Assembly (NCBI GenBank): GCA_049645705.1 | Contig: JBARUK010000004.1 | Span: 124,001-188,000, forward strand | Length of the DNA: 64,000 nucleotides | DNA from: JBGNFV01 sp049645705 | GTDB lineage: Bacteria; Bacteroidota; Bacteroidia; Cytophagales; Cyclobacteriaceae | Direction: 5' to 3' | Shown: positions 9,701 through 18,301 of the stretch, piece after piece | Numbering within the stretch: position 1 is the first letter of the stretch | Layout: the number at the start of each line of letters is the position of its first letter | Notes under the pieces: generated by a model | Told to the model about the DNA's origin: nothing | Database searches by the model: none | The model's input: only the letters and a program-made list of their open reading frames with translations | Translations under genes and position numbers: made by a program

Positions 9701-12336
9701 CTGACGGGGCGGCTATACTGTCATTTTCGACAGATAAGGAGGACTACCGGGTGGGCGAAAGAGTTCGCCTGAACATCCCGGGTAGTACCGAAGGGCGCGC
9801 GCTTGTTTCCATAGAGAACGGAACCAGTGTACTCAGGCAATACTGGATAGAAACGAAAGCCGGGGAGAATGTGACATTCTTTGACGTGGAAGAGGGCATG
9901 GCACCTAACGTATATGCTCATGTAAGCCTGATACAGCCTCACAGCCAGACCTCTAATGACCTGCCTGTGCGCCTGTACGGTGTAGTGCCTGTAAATGTAG
10001 AAAACCCGAACACGGAAATCCATCCGGAAATACGCACAGCTTCCACCTTTGAACCGGAAAAAAACGTGACTGTGCGGGTAAGTGAGAAGAACGACCGGGC
10101 TATGACCTATACCCTTGCCGTGGTAGATGAAGGTCTACTGGACCTGACTAACTTCCTTACCCCGGAACCCCATGACTACTTCTATGCTAAGGAGGCATTG
10201 GGTGTTAAGACCTGGGACATATATAACCAGGTGATAGATGCTATGGGCGGACGTACAGGCAGACTGCTGGCCATAGGTGGAGATGGCGATGTAAAGAACC
10301 AAAGCAATAAAAATGCACAGCGCTTTGAGCCTGTATCCAAATTTCTGGGGCCTTTTACTCTTAAAAAAGGAGATGAAGCCAGCCACACCTTCCGCATGCC
10401 AAACTACATAGGCTCGGTACGTGTGATGGTGGTAGCCCGCGAAGGAGATGCTTACGGACAGGCGGAGAAGGCCGTTCCGGTAAAGAAAGACCTGATGATA
10501 CTGGGAACTATACCTCGTGTAGTAGGCCCGGGCGAGAACGTGTCGCTGCCAGTGACTGTCTTTACCGATGGCGAAGTTGGAGACGATGTTTCTCTGAAAG
10601 TAAAAACCAACAGCCTGCTATCTGCGGCCGGAGGCAGGACACAAAGCCTGGATATGGAAGGGCAGCAGGAAAGGACAGTTGATTTTCAACTGAAGGCAGG
10701 CAATCAGACCGGTATTGCCAGGATAGAGGTGGAGGCTATGGCAGGAGGTAAAACTGCCACCTGGAAGGTAGAGCTGGATGTACGCAATCCCAACCCTATG
10801 ACTACGCGGGTAAATGAAGTATACCTGGAACCCGGAGCCAACTGGCAGAAGACCGTAGAGGCTATCGGGGTCAAAGGCACTAACAGCGCCACACTGGAAG
10901 TCTCCTCCATACCGGCTATCAACATGAAGAAAAGGCTGCAATACCTTATCCGCTACCCATACGGATGCCTAGAGCAGACCGTTTCCAAGGCCTATGCCCT
11001 GCTATTTATACCCAAAATCACTGATGTAACCAGCCAGGAACAGGCACGAGTCAAAGAGATCATCAAAGAAAGTCTGAGCCGCCTGCCCCGTTTCCAGATG
11101 GGCGACGGCAGTTTCGAGTACTGGCCCGGATCGGGTACACGTAATGACTGGACTACAAACTATGTAGGTCACTTTATGATAGAAGCCCGTAACAATGGTC
11201 ACTTTGTACCAGACTACCTGCTGCAGCGCTGGTCTGACTACCAGTACCGGGCCGCATCTGACTACAATGGCAGCAGCCAGTATAAGAAGAAGAACCGCAG
11301 CGACCTGATCCAGGCCTACCGCCTGTACACGCTGGCCCTGCATAATAACCCGCACCTGGGAGCTATGAACAGGCTGAGGGAACAGACTACCCTGGACAAT
11401 GTAACCAAATGGATGCTGGCCTCTGCTTATGCTATAGCCGGACAACCCGAAGCCGCCCGTAAGCTGGTGGCGGGAACCTCCAGGGAGGTAGATAACTACC
11501 GCGAGATGAGCTATACATTCGGCTCTACCACCCGTGATGAAGCCATCATCCTGGAAACGCTCGTAAGGCTGAATGACAAGGAGGAATCATTTGTATTGCT
11601 CAAGCGCATAGCGGAAAGAATGGGAGACGGTAATTACTGGATGAGTACCCAGGAAACTGCTTTCGCCTTGGCTGCCATAGCGCGATTCCTGGGCGACCGT
11701 AAGCCGGAACCGGTCAGCTTCACATATGATTATAATGGCAAGGGTGCAGATGCTACTGCCGATATCCATATTGTAAGCCGCGAACTGGCTCTTGACACTC
11801 AGAACGAAGAGATTACGGTAAAGAACACCAGCCAGGAAGGTCTTTTTGTGCGAGTGATATCACAGGGGCAACCAGCCAGAGGCATGGAAGTAGCAGGCAG
11901 TAACGGCGTGCGGTTAAGTGTGCACTATCAAAATGCAAGCGGGGCTATGGTAAATCCCGGCGATATCAGACAGGGAGAGAATTTTTCTGCTGTTGTTACG
12001 GTATCTAACCCCGGTACACGAGGTTACCTGCGGGAGATGGCCCTCACCCAGGTATTCCCCAGCGGGTGGGAGGTCAGAAACATCCGCCTGGAAGACCTGG
12101 AAGATGTATATGACCAGGGCGAGTTCGATTACCAGGACATCCGTGATGACCGTGTGAATACGTTCTTTGACCTGCCACCGGGCAAAAACAAAACCTTCAG
12201 GGTACTCCTGAATGCTACCTATGAAGGAGAGTATTACCTGCCCGCCATTACGTGCGAAGCCATGTATGATAAGAGCATATCGGCAACTGTACCAGGGCAG
12301 GAAGTCAGGGTAATTGATGCCGTAAAGAATCAGTAA
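6745..12336 (+). CDS. Alpha-2-macroglobulin family lipoprotein with thioester motif
   Basis: 1863-residue protein of the bacterial alpha-2-macroglobulin family (E. coli YfhM/ECAM type), a periplasmic protease trap. The N-terminus is a lipoprotein-like signal ending FQVSC (Cys29), so it is likely membrane-anchored. Macroglobulin-like domains include GVYRPGDSLHVSF (near 635) and the family block TLAVVDEGLLDLTN before the bait-like region. The thioester motif is intact: Cys1408-Leu-Glu-Gln1411 in YPYGCLEQT, followed by the alpha-barrel thioester domain and a C-terminal receptor-like domain. Enterobacterial homologues sit directly beside pbpC; here pbpC follows two genes later, with an NfeD-like protein and a flotillin between. 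Presumed role: capture of proteases that breach the outer membrane while PBP1C repairs the wall. Confidence 0.95.
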   Translation: MILLNRKIFLLNWLNLFILMALAGFQVSCSCSDNEAIGEVSEDKIPVYNSFVSSHTSGIIGSRSGIQVRFVKAIADSSILGQPFPKDVIDFSPEIEGQLIARDLYTLDFQPDSPLPNGQKYEIEVDVEELFEEVEDKEEDFIFYFQVMPQSLSLSVTGIEPYQPKDLRKQKLLGSIITADVAESKQVEKLLSATQNGDRKKIEWQHAADNMHHFVVQDIVRAEETGKVILTYNGNAIGTKENGTQEVEIPSLKDFKLLSANLVQQPTQHISLRFSDPLNENQDLRGLITISDARAPRISTSGNEILVYPAIRLTGTKTVRANSAIKNILGYQLGSTREVDITFEQEKPGVRLFGNGTILPSTEGTKLHFEAINLNAVEVGVVRIYSENIPQFLQVNSLEGQNQLRRVGRPMHKKVLLLNNKGVADLSKWNLFSIDLAELFKTEPGALYQVTLGFKKEHSAFYCEGQVNEARILTENTQLENWDDPNQGTYWDDYSYYPGGYNWRERDNPCHVSYYTSERYVKTNLLASNLGITAKKGEGTDQAHVVIADLRTTKPMSNVQVRLLDYQLREIGNGQTDTNGFARIKSARKPFVLVADNGTEKGYLKMDDGSSLSLSNFEVRGSAIEEGLKGFIYPERGVYRPGDSLHVSFMLQDEAGTLPREHPVVFELENPKGQTVSRMVHTKAPDNLFVFHTNTPADAPTGNYQARIQAGGATFNKRIRIETVKPNRLKVRVNWGKEEIGSAEMPVSGTLQANWLTGPDARNMKGEMEVVYQPVQTIFKGYSNYVFDDPARTYDPEPKMFWEGTTNDNGQANIYLDAMPENAPGKMMAQFRGRVYEPGGDFSIFRDQVPYSPYFSYVGLKAPEGDFRGMLLTDTLHAVDLVALNEKGDPIDRSVDVEVYKLEWRWWWDNTEASIGSYISGSGHMPVSSGRVRISEGKGRYNLRIDYPDWGRYLVRVCDPVSGHCAGKVIYMDWPGWAGRQKREYPDGAAILSFSTDKEDYRVGERVRLNIPGSTEGRALVSIENGTSVLRQYWIETKAGENVTFFDVEEGMAPNVYAHVSLIQPHSQTSNDLPVRLYGVVPVNVENPNTEIHPEIRTASTFEPEKNVTVRVSEKNDRAMTYTLAVVDEGLLDLTNFLTPEPHDYFYAKEALGVKTWDIYNQVIDAMGGRTGRLLAIGGDGDVKNQSNKNAQRFEPVSKFLGPFTLKKGDEASHTFRMPNYIGSVRVMVVAREGDAYGQAEKAVPVKKDLMILGTIPRVVGPGENVSLPVTVFTDGEVGDDVSLKVKTNSLLSAAGGRTQSLDMEGQQERTVDFQLKAGNQTGIARIEVEAMAGGKTATWKVELDVRNPNPMTTRVNEVYLEPGANWQKTVEAIGVKGTNSATLEVSSIPAINMKKRLQYLIRYPYGCLEQTVSKAYALLFIPKITDVTSQEQARVKEIIKESLSRLPRFQMGDGSFEYWPGSGTRNDWTTNYVGHFMIEARNNGHFVPDYLLQRWSDYQYRAASDYNGSSQYKKKNRSDLIQAYRLYTLALHNNPHLGAMNRLREQTTLDNVTKWMLASAYAIAGQPEAARKLVAGTSREVDNYREMSYTFGSTTRDEAIILETLVRLNDKEESFVLLKRIAERMGDGNYWMSTQETAFALAAIARFLGDRKPEPVSFTYDYNGKGADATADIHIVSRELALDTQNEEITVKNTSQEGLFVRVISQGQPARGMEVAGSNGVRLSVHYQNASGAMVNPGDIRQGENFSAVVTVSNPGTRGYLREMALTQVFPSGWEVRNIRLEDLEDVYDQGEFDYQDIRDDRVNTFFDLPPGKNKTFRVLLNATYEGEYYLPAITCEAMYDKSISATVPGQEVRVIDAVKNQ

Positions 12337-12436
12337 AGACCTGAGCCGTTTATCAGATGAAAATACCGCATTTACGAATTTGTCTTTCAAATACGGTCCG
12401 CAGAGATATATTTAGTCCGAAGTTAAGGCTAAAATA

Positions 12437-13057
12437 ATGTTCAGTAATTTTTCAGGATGGTGGGAAACGCTCGAAACGTTCGAGCGGATATATTGGGCAC
12501 TGGCCGTGCCCTTTACGATACTGTTTCTTATTCAGTTAATACTGACGTTCGTAGGTGGTGATTTTGACATCGACGACGGAGCGGATGCATTGGATGGAGG
12601 CGATACGGACAGTCATGATTTCGGGGATGCGGGTTTTCACCTGATCACCGTCAAAAACCTGATCGGGTTCTTTACCATATTCAGTTGGACAGGGCTCGCC
12701 TGTATAGATGCCGGCCTCGCCAACATACTTACCACGATTATTTCTGTAATCTGCGGCTTGCTGATGATGGTCATTATGGCCAGTATTTTCTATTTTATGG
12801 GAAAACTCACAGCCGATAAAACGATGAACCTGGAAACTTCCCTCTACCAGACCGGCGAAGTTTACCTCAGGGTACCTGCCCTGAGAGGTGGTGTAGGCAA
12901 AATACATATCACCGTACAGGGCACGCTGCGTGAACTGGACGCTGTAACGGATGATGAAGACGACCTCTCTACCGGGTCCGTCATCACGGTAACTGATGTG
13001 ATCAATGGCAACTTGCTCATTGTAACCAAAAGCTCTGCCTACTCTCAGATCATGTAA
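12437..13057 (+). CDS. NfeD/YqiJ-like membrane protein with C-terminal OB-fold
   Basis: 206 residues. A membrane helix at about 18-38 (IYWALAVPFTILFLIQLILTFV), an acidic linker (DFDIDDGADALDGGDTDSHD), two further hydrophobic segments (about 75-120), and a C-terminal beta-rich domain (GEVYLRVPALRGGVGKIHITVQG) of the OB-fold/NfeD type. It lies 29 bases before a flotillin gene, the usual YqiJ-YqiK pairing; such proteins are partners of flotillins in membrane microdomains. The 100-base gap from the macroglobulin gene has no terminator, so read-through is possible. Confidence 0.85.
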   Translation: MFSNFSGWWETLETFERIYWALAVPFTILFLIQLILTFVGGDFDIDDGADALDGGDTDSHDFGDAGFHLITVKNLIGFFTIFSWTGLACIDAGLANILTTIISVICGLLMMVIMASIFYFMGKLTADKTMNLETSLYQTGEVYLRVPALRGGVGKIHITVQGTLRELDAVTDDEDDLSTGSVITVTDVINGNLLIVTKSSAYSQIM

Positions 13058-13086
13058 ATTTTATACCTAAATAAACAGTCATTAGT

Positions 13087-14658
13087 ATGGAACCAATGTT
13101 AATCTTGATAGCAGGAGCATCGCTGTTCCTGTTTATCTTAATTATCGCTGCCCTTAAGCGCTACAAACGTTGCCCGTCTGACCGGATACTTGTTGTATAT
13201 GGTAAGGTAGGCGGGAGTACGTCCGCAAAGTGTATCCACGGCGGGGCGGCCTTTATCTGGCCGGTTATCCAGGACTACGAATTCCTGGACCTGACGCCTA
13301 ACTCGATCGAGGTAAACCTGACCAACGCTCTGAGTAAACAGAACATCCGGGTAGATGTGCCTTCACGCTTTACGGTAGGTATCTCTACCGAACCCGGCAT
13401 TATGAACAATGCCGCCGAGCGTCTTCTAGGCCTCTCACAAACTGATGTTCATGACCTGGCTAAGGATATTATATTCGGTCAGTTGCGTCTGGTAGTAGCC
13501 ACTATGGACATTGAGGAGATCAATAACAACCGTGATAAATTTCTGGATAACGTAGCGAAGAACGTAGAAGCCGAACTGAAAAAGATCGGACTGAAACTGA
13601 TCAACGTAAACGTTACGGATATTAAGGATGAGTCCGGTTACATCGAAGCACTCGGTAAAGAGGCTGCTGCCAAAGCGGTCAACGATGCACGTAAGAGCGT
13701 GGCCGAAAAGGAACGTGACGGTAGTATCGGTGAGGCGAAAGCCAAGCAGGATGAGCGTGTACAGGTAGCCGACGCCAACTCAATTGCCGTAATAGGTGAG
13801 GCCGAGGCAGACCGTAACCAGCGTATACAGCTCGCCGATGCAGATGCTAAATCCAGAATTGGTGAAGCAGAGGCGAAGCAGCGTGAGCGTATTGCTACCT
13901 CCGAAGCCAATGCACATGCTATAAAGGGTGAAAACCTTGCCAAGATCGACATAGCCGATTCAGAATCTATAAGACGAGAAAAGGAAGCTGAGGCCCATAG
14001 AAAAGCGGTAACTGCCGAGAAAGTAGCCACCGCCAAGGCTAAGGAAGACTCCTACCATGCTGAAAAAATGGCTGAAGATGCCCGTGCGGAACGTGAGCAG
14101 GCCAGCCGCCATGCGGATATTATTATCCCTGCCGAGATCGATAAAAGTAAGGTCACGATTGATGCTGAGGCTGAGGCTGAGCGTATCAGAAGACATGCCC
14201 GTGGTGAAGCGGATGCCATTTACTATAAGATGGAAGCCGAAGCACGCGGTATGTTCGAGATCATGAGCAAGCAGGCCGAAGGTTTCGAGCGCATTGTACA
14301 GGCTGCCGGAAACGACAGTCGCGAGGCCGTTCTGCTGATGATTGCCGACAAATTGCCTGAGTTGGTTAAAACCCAGGTAGAAGCCATCAAGAACATCAAG
14401 ATCGATAAAGTAACTGTATGGGACAGCGGAGCCGGTAACCAGAACGGCACCACCAATACGGCTAACTTTATGTCCAGTATGCTAAAGACCCTCCCTCCTA
14501 TGGAAGAAATGTTCCAGATGGCCGGCATGGGGCTTCCCGATATGCTGCAGGGCAAAAAGCCTGCTGCTGAGGCTGAGCACAGTGAAGAGATAAACGGAGA
14601 AACAGTTAATGGTAGCGATGACCACAAGCCCCTGATGGGTAAAGGTGATAAAGACTGA
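13087..14658 (+). CDS. Flotillin family protein (YqiK/FloT-like)
   Basis: 523 residues. N-terminal hydrophobic anchor (LILIAGASLFLFILIIAAL), an SPFH/band-7 domain (about 30-190, with DRILVVYGKV and VDVPSRFTVGISTEPG), then a long coiled-coil rich in Glu-Ala repeats (about 195-400: IGEAEAKQRERIATSEANAHA), and a flexible C-terminus with Asn/Gly/Met. This is the flotillin plan; the family organises membrane microdomains. Downstream of its NfeD-like partner and ended by a strong terminator. The acidic C-terminal tail has no obvious palmitoylation Cys. Confidence 0.93.
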   Translation: MEPMLILIAGASLFLFILIIAALKRYKRCPSDRILVVYGKVGGSTSAKCIHGGAAFIWPVIQDYEFLDLTPNSIEVNLTNALSKQNIRVDVPSRFTVGISTEPGIMNNAAERLLGLSQTDVHDLAKDIIFGQLRLVVATMDIEEINNNRDKFLDNVAKNVEAELKKIGLKLINVNVTDIKDESGYIEALGKEAAAKAVNDARKSVAEKERDGSIGEAKAKQDERVQVADANSIAVIGEAEADRNQRIQLADADAKSRIGEAEAKQRERIATSEANAHAIKGENLAKIDIADSESIRREKEAEAHRKAVTAEKVATAKAKEDSYHAEKMAEDARAEREQASRHADIIIPAEIDKSKVTIDAEAEAERIRRHARGEADAIYYKMEAEARGMFEIMSKQAEGFERIVQAAGNDSREAVLLMIADKLPELVKTQVEAIKNIKIDKVTVWDSGAGNQNGTTNTANFMSSMLKTLPPMEEMFQMAGMGLPDMLQGKKPAAEAEHSEEINGETVNGSDDHKPLMGKGDKD

Positions 14659-14682
14659 TAACAACCTCCGCAGATACTATGA

Positions 14683-14710
14683 GGCCTGTCCAACGACAGG
14701 CCTTTTTTTT
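14683..14710 (+). terminator. Rho-independent terminator after flotillin
   Basis: GGCCTGTC-CAAC-GACAGGCC followed by eight T. An 8-bp perfect GC-rich stem, 24 bases after the flotillin stop. It separates the flotillin unit from pbpC. Confidence 0.93.
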
Positions 14711-14799
14711 GTCCGCTTAATGTGCTAAATAAGGTAAATACAGACTTTTAGCACTCACCGTATTAGCGTATTTTTGTCTGATAGTCATTCTGTTACGCA

Positions 14800-17148
14800 T
14801 TGGCAAAACATATAAAGATCCTCTTAGCAACTTTAGGGCTTTTCCTGGCAGGCCTGTGGTGGTTTTGTCTGCCCGGTACGCTGTTCAAGGTTTCTTACAG
14901 CACGCTGATCGAAGCGCGTGACGGTACCTTGCTGGGGGCCACTATTGCCGGTGACGGACAGTGGCGTTTCCCTCTCGGAGATTCGGTACCGGACAAATTC
15001 CGGAAGGCTATTCTTTGCTTTGAAGACAGACGTTTTTATGATCATCCCGGCGTAGACCTGAAGGCTATGGCCCGGGCCGTACAGCAAAACCTACGCGAAG
15101 GCAGGATAGTAAGCGGCGGATCTACCCTTACCATGCAGGTGATCAGGCTAAGCCAGCAGGAGGACCGTACCTTCTGGCAAAAGCTGAAAGAAACCTGGAT
15201 AGCCACCCGGCTCGAGGCGGCTTCTTCTAAAGACGAAATCCTCGGTATGTATGCCGCTCACGCTCCATTCGGTGGCAATGTGGTAGGCCTGGAAGCCGCC
15301 TCCTGGCGGTACTTCGGCAGGAGCCCCTTTCACCTGAGCTGGGCAGAAGCTGCCTCCCTGGCCGTATTGCCTAACAGTCCCGCCCTGGTATTTCCGGGAA
15401 GAAATGAAGAAACTTTCAGACGAAAGCGAAACCGCCTGCTGTATGACCTCTACCGCCAGGGCACTTTTGATTCACTCACCTATATGCTGGCTACCAAAGA
15501 ATCGCTGCCCGGCACACCCAAGCCGCTGCCCACCCTGGCCCCCCACCTGCTTACCCGGGTCATACACAACGGAAAACAGGGGCAACGGGTCAGAACCACT
15601 ATCGATCCGCGGCTGCAGGTACGTTCCAGCCGCATACTGCAACGCTACCACGAGCAGTACAGACGGGCCAATATCTTCAACGGGGCTATCCTGGTACTGG
15701 ATGTGAAAACAGGTGGAACGCTGGCATATATAGGTAACACACCGGTAAAAGGAAGTGAATACGGCGGGCAAGTGGATATTATCACCTCACGGCGTAGTAC
15801 AGGTAGCTTGCTCAAACCATTCCTGTTTGCTTCGATGCTGGACGAAGGACTCATTCTGCCTGCTACTCTGGTCCCGGACATTCCCACTGTCATACGCGGC
15901 TTTGCTCCGCAAAACTTCGATAAAGACTACAGCGGTGCTGTAGCAGCTAACGAGGCTGTGGCCCGCTCGCTGAATATACCCGCTGTAAGGATGCTGCAGG
16001 CATATGGGACCGACAAGCTGCACCGCCGACTGGACGAGGCAGGCATGACCACACTGGACAATGGCCCCGACCACTATGGCCTGTCGCTTATCCTGGGCGG
16101 AGCGGAGTGTACGCTATGGGATATCAGCGGTATGTATGCCGGTATGGCTCGCTCACTCAACGCTTACTTCGAGCTACCCGAACCCTCCAGGTATCGTACC
16201 GGTAATTACCATGCTCCTCACTATGTCCACCGCTCTGACCAAACTACGAACATAACTAATGTATCTGAAAGCGGCCTGTTTACTGCCGGTGCCCTGTGGC
16301 TCACCTTCGAGGCCTTGAAAGAGGTGAATCGGCCAGAAACTGAAACCGGGTGGGAATACTACACAGGAGCCAAACCTATGGCCTACAAAACAGGCACAAG
16401 CTACGGCCACCGGGATGCCTGGGCCATTGGGGTCACCAGTGACTATGTAGTAGGCGTATGGATAGGAAATGCAGATGGCGAGGGCCGTCCGGGGCTGACC
16501 GGGGTCACTACTGCGGCCCCTCTCCTGTTCGAAGCAGCCAGCCTGATGCCTGAACCGGACAACTTTCATTTACCCGAGAGTGACCTGTTCGAAGCAGCCG
16601 TCTGCAGGCAGAGTGGCCACCGGAGTACTGAATTTTGCGTAGAAACGGATACTGTACTTATTACAAAAAAAGGTCTGAATACACGCCCATGCCCTTACCA
16701 TAGACAAGTATTTGTGACCGCCGATCACCAGCTAAGGGTATATGAGGAATGCTACCAGGAAGAGGATGTAGTACAGGAAAAATGGTTTGTCCTGCCAGCT
16801 TCCCAGGAGTGGTACTATAAGCGCCATCATACAGATTACCGGTCTCTGCCCCCGGTAGCCGAGTCCTGTCTCAGCCTTGCATCTGGCAAAAGCATGGAAC
16901 TGATCTACCCTAAAAGTAATGCCCGGCTGATTATTCCGGTAGAACTGAACGGGCAAAGTGGCGGCACTATCTTCGAGGTAGCCCACCGACTACCAAAAAG
17001 CACTATTTATTGGCACCTGGACGGCAAATACACGGGCAAAACGAAGGAAATTCATCAGATGACCCTCTCTCCTTCTGAAGGAAGGCATAACCTGCTGCTT
17101 ACAGATGAAAAAGGCGACCGTCTGGAGGTCGCCTTTGAAGTTCATTGA
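14800..17148 (+). CDS. pbpC: Penicillin-binding protein 1C (bifunctional transglycosylase/transpeptidase)
   Basis: 782 residues. The start is the TTG at 14800: the frame closes at a TAG at 14782 and no ATG lies before the essential N-terminal helix (about 7-24). The glycosyltransferase 51 domain carries EDRRFYDH (75-82) and GGSTLTMQV (about 107-115); the transpeptidase domain carries Ser336-Leu-Leu-Lys339 and KTGTS from Lys530. The C-terminal ~90 residues form the BiPBP_C beta domain (LIIPVELNGQSGG, TIYWHLDGKY) that marks PBP1C. It polymerises and crosslinks peptidoglycan on the periplasmic face. Its neighbour three genes upstream is the alpha-2-macroglobulin that accompanies PBP1C in many Gram-negatives. 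Confidence 0.95.
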   Translation: MAKHIKILLATLGLFLAGLWWFCLPGTLFKVSYSTLIEARDGTLLGATIAGDGQWRFPLGDSVPDKFRKAILCFEDRRFYDHPGVDLKAMARAVQQNLREGRIVSGGSTLTMQVIRLSQQEDRTFWQKLKETWIATRLEAASSKDEILGMYAAHAPFGGNVVGLEAASWRYFGRSPFHLSWAEAASLAVLPNSPALVFPGRNEETFRRKRNRLLYDLYRQGTFDSLTYMLATKESLPGTPKPLPTLAPHLLTRVIHNGKQGQRVRTTIDPRLQVRSSRILQRYHEQYRRANIFNGAILVLDVKTGGTLAYIGNTPVKGSEYGGQVDIITSRRSTGSLLKPFLFASMLDEGLILPATLVPDIPTVIRGFAPQNFDKDYSGAVAANEAVARSLNIPAVRMLQAYGTDKLHRRLDEAGMTTLDNGPDHYGLSLILGGAECTLWDISGMYAGMARSLNAYFELPEPSRYRTGNYHAPHYVHRSDQTTNITNVSESGLFTAGALWLTFEALKEVNRPETETGWEYYTGAKPMAYKTGTSYGHRDAWAIGVTSDYVVGVWIGNADGEGRPGLTGVTTAAPLLFEAASLMPEPDNFHLPESDLFEAAVCRQSGHRSTEFCVETDTVLITKKGLNTRPCPYHRQVFVTADHQLRVYEECYQEEDVVQEKWFVLPASQEWYYKRHHTDYRSLPPVAESCLSLASGKSMELIYPKSNARLIIPVELNGQSGGTIFEVAHRLPKSTIYWHLDGKYTGKTKEIHQMTLSPSEGRHNLLLTDEKGDRLEVAFEVH

Positions 17149-17155
17149 CATAAAA

Positions 17156-17303
17156 TTACCAGCAGGATTCCGTATAGGCTCCGTTATTAGAAATATCGTC
17201 TATGCAGTGAGTAGAGCAGGTTACAGTAGGTAGCATGGACAGTAGTTCCTCCCTTTACAGTTCTGGCATTCACACTTTCACCCGTTAAAAAGCTCTTTAC
17301 GTT
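17156..17303 (-). pseudogene. Lanthipeptide-like (RiPP) precursor remnant, frameshifted
   Basis: On the minus strand from 17303 one frame reads NVKSFLTGESVNARTVKGG, which resembles the leader ends (KSFVTS...TVKGG) of Bacteroidota class I lanthipeptide precursors. Immediately after the GG, the neighbouring frame reads a Cys/Ser/Thr-rich core (MLPTVTCSTHC ... YTESCW, stop at 17156) with three Cys and many Ser/Thr. Removing one base in the GTCC before this ATG (17234-17236) joins leader and core into one continuous peptide. No start codon is visible upstream of the leader; an 8-base T run directly precedes it. The core ORF also has a GGGAGG stretch 12 bases before its ATG. No LanB/LanC or transporter gene is nearby. 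I read it as a decayed precursor gene; chance resemblance is possible. Confidence 0.42.
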
Positions 17304-17463
17304 AAAAAAAAGTATAATTACAATAAACCAAAAAAGATCAGCAATCAAGTCGCTGACAAATAGCCATTTACTCAGATTCTATATAACAGCCTTTCCTAAG
17401 TACCTTTTTGGTTTACCGGGTTTACATCTTTACTGTTACAGTAGTGGAATAGCTGACCAAAAC

Positions 17464-18204
17464 ATGAAAACCGTAGACAACGCATTTTAATTATCGGGAT
17501 ACCTGTACTATGTGCCTTATTAGTCCTTTCGCTTTTTCGAGTCAGCTCCAACTTTCTTTCTGTTATGTCCGTCTCGTTTTTACTCGGGCTCCCGTGTTGG
17601 TTTTCTTTTTCGTAACGCTGGTTTTTTCTATGGAGGGTTGGGCCTGCTGGATTATGATCCTACCTCTGTTTCTGTTGATGTCCACTATAGGAGGTCTTAT
17701 TGCCGGTCACTATAAGGACAAAGAAAATGATAATATTAACCGACTGCGGTTCCGTTGGCTATACTCCTGCCCTTTATTGCTGCTCCTATAGAGCATGCCA
17801 TCAGCCCTAATGCCGCAATGTATTCGGCTTATACAGAGATCATGATCAACGCACCCGCCGAAACGGTCTGGCAAAATGTGACGCGCGTACGGCGGATCGA
17901 TGAAAAGGAAGATTCAGGCTGGCTAAGCCAATGGCTGGTGGTACCACGCCCCGTAGAAGCAGTATTGGATTACGAAGGTGAAGGCGCTATCCGTAAAGCC
18001 ATTTTTACCGGCGGGCTGGTCTTTACGGAAACAGTCACAGAGTACAGAGATCAGGAATTTATGGCCTTTAGTATAGAACCGAACACAGGCGAGATCCCCT
18101 CCACTACCTTCGATGAGCATGTGCTCATAGGCGGCGAACATTTCGATGTGCTTAAGGGAACGTATAAACTGGTGAAGGTGGACGAAAAGACAACGAAATT
18201 ATAA
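17464..18204 (+). pseudogene. Decayed membrane-anchored SRPBCC (polyketide cyclase-like) gene
   Basis: Coding sense is spread over successive frames. MKTVDNAF starts at 17464; from about 17490 another frame gives IIGIPVLCALLVLSLF and VMSVSFLLGLP; a third gives FFVTLVFSMEGWACWIMILP and IGGLIAGHYKDKEN (to about 17755); the first frame then resumes with LLPFIAAPIEHA and an SRPBCC-like domain (EIMINAPAETVWQNVTRV ... FDEHVLIGGEHFDVLKGTYKL) to the stop at 18204. From memory, intact relatives have about 30 more residues between SFLLGLP and the GWACWI helix, and about 50 more at the C-terminus. So at least three frame changes, an internal deletion and a truncated end are inferred. The 149-residue ORF from 17755 could still be translated. 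Confidence 0.7.
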
Positions 18205-18263
18205 ATTCTTTCAAGGCAAAAGGGCTAAATCACCTATTGATAAAGCTTACGCAGACTAAACCC

Positions 18264-18295
18264 TTGAGCAATCCGGAATATTTAAACTACTTTTG
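18264..18295 (+). promoter_or_regulatory. Bacteroidota-type primary promoter of RNase P RNA
   Basis: TTG at 18264-18266, 21-base spacer, and a perfect TAnnTTTG box (TACTTTTG, 18288-18295). The RNA 5' end (18301/18302) lies 6 bases after the box, as expected for a -7 element. Confidence 0.78.
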
Positions 18296-18301
18296 TCCAT
18301 A

